Shown here piece after piece: positions 60,815-64,000 of a stretch of DNA of 64,000 bases; the stretch's first letter is position 1, and each line of letters opens with the position of its first letter. The stretch comes from Caenorhabditis remanei (lineage: Eukaryota > Nematoda > Chromadorea > Rhabditida > Rhabditidae): contig NC_071330.1 of the NCBI RefSeq assembly GCF_010183535.1, positions 9,715,717 through 9,779,716 on the forward strand, given 5' to 3'. A model generated the notes under the pieces. That model saw nothing but the letters and a program-made list of their open reading frames with translations. It was not told the DNA's origin and ran no database searches. The translations under genes were made by a program, and so were the position numbers.

Positions 60815-61844
60815 TTTGTAAGAACTGAAAGTGATTTTCACTGTTTTTGTTCTTCTCTTTGTCTCGTGGCAACGTGTCCTTCTGTATTTTTCACTGTAGT
60901 TGTGTTCTTTTATGCTTTGTATGTATTCAACATAAACAAATGTTTCGAACTTTTATTAAGTTGTGCAGGTAGAAAGAAATCATATGAAGTATTATGTTTG
61001 AAGGTTTTGATTTGGCGAAACTAATCCTCAAAGCTAAATTTGATAGAAAAAGGAAAACGAATATTTTAACAATCACATCACCATGTGCTTTTAAAGCTAT
61101 TACGATCTGAGAAGTGAGAGCTAAAACATTCGAAAATTCATGGGAAGGCGCACGATTGTGATTACTGCATTGTACAGTAACCCGAGACGTCAATGAAAAG
61201 TCTTAAGAAGAACTTGGTGATTTGTGAGCATTTTGTTTGGAGTAGAACAAAAACGAGAGGAAAAGTTTCGTGAATTTGAAAGAACTCGGTAGGTATTGGC
61301 ACTGTACGGCCTGAAATGGCCTTCAAGAAAGAAATATATGTATATATAAAATATTTCAGAAAGAAAAAAAACAAGCACAATGTTGAAATGAAAGACACTT
61401 TTTGGGCATTCGGAGGGGTTGTGGGTCAAAATGAAACATGAAAATACAGTTGAAAAATAAGGAGGGTAAGGGATGGTTAGTGGAAGGTAGATAAATTAAA
61501 TAAAAATCTGTTTTTCACCGCGATGTGTACGACCAAAAGAGGGAATTTGTTTGAAAGAACTGTGGCATTTTGTCAAACAATGAAAGATACAAGATGAGAA
61601 AAAGGGAAAAGAGCACTTTTGATGCAAAAGCGACCAGCACAATCACAAAATCTTCTAAACTATTTGGATCAAAAAGAAGAAGTTGATTTACAAAAATCAC
61701 ATAGAAAGCTCATAGGGTGGCGTGGAGGGACTCTTACATACATACACAAAAACGTATATGAACATGAAGAAGTTGAAAGTGGTTATAGGTGAGTAGAAAA
61801 GGCGAAAAAACAAACGAATATCAGGGATGGTAACTGAAATTGTG
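60815..61844. other. Intergenic spacer and lit-1 3' UTR
   Basis: About 1 kb downstream of lit-1 (minus strand) and upstream of the membrane-protein gene. AT-rich, with several AAAATA tracts. lit-1 3' UTR probably covers part of it. No coding sequence supported. Confidence 0.4.

Positions 61845-64000
<2,156 letters not shown>

Overview
The window is nematode nuclear DNA from the genus Caenorhabditis. Evidence: introns of about 45-55 bp with the strict TTTCAG-type acceptor, start codons placed directly behind acceptor-like (trans-splicing) sites, cuticle collagens, an MSP-domain gene, and a gene order (act-5, mdt-29, pdr-1, cyk-4, UDP-glucose pyrophosphorylase, dbn-1, toca-2, mlc-7, tyr-2, lit-1) that, from memory, matches the right arm of C. 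elegans chromosome III. I cannot fix the species; several predicted lengths (for example MDT-29 and parkin) appear to differ from the C. elegans proteins as I remember them, so a sister species is possible.

Layout. 1-370: 3' end of an actin gene (act-5-like). 1031-19365 (+): a very large, degenerate dynein-heavy-chain-like gene. Its introns host four genes on the opposite strand: an Arg/Ser-rich basic protein (7836-8571) and three near-identical cuticle collagens (11353-16716). 19668-23078 (-): mdt-29 and the parkin gene pdr-1, closely spaced with pdr-1 upstream. 23395-25857 (+): cyk-4, divergent from pdr-1 across 316 bp. 26734-30946 (+): UTP-glucose-1-phosphate uridylyltransferase with up to five alternative first coding exons. 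33606-36021 (+) dbn-1 and 36425-38971 (-) toca-2 are convergent actin regulators. 39253-39800 (-): essential myosin light chain. 40341-41345 (+): membrane-anchored MSP-domain protein. 41687-44621 (-): tyrosinase tyr-2. 44863-45173 (+): small basic protein. 48911-50145 (-): CK1/TTBK-like kinase. 50454-52538 (-): Ser/Asn-rich coiled-coil protein. 55693-58719 (+): four-pass membrane protein with a long Arg/Glu/Asp-rich tail. 59016-60814 (-): one-pass membrane protein whose intron contains a U2 snRNA-like gene on the same strand. 61845 to beyond the end (-): 3' part of lit-1 (Nemo-like kinase).

Functional themes. Actin, the drebrin-like adaptor, the F-BAR protein, the centralspindlin RhoGAP and the myosin light chain are all cortical actin/cytokinesis factors, but the genes are in mixed orientations and look independent, not an operon. 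The only operon-like pair is pdr-1/mdt-29.

Most unusual: the dynein-like gene has lost Walker motifs at the main catalytic site and stops after the AAA5 region; the U2 copy carries a changed branch-point-recognition element; UGP has a cassette of alternative starts all in phase 0; a 142-bp near-perfect fold-back element lies at 31452-31593. I found no CRISPR array, tRNA, or recognisable transposase gene.
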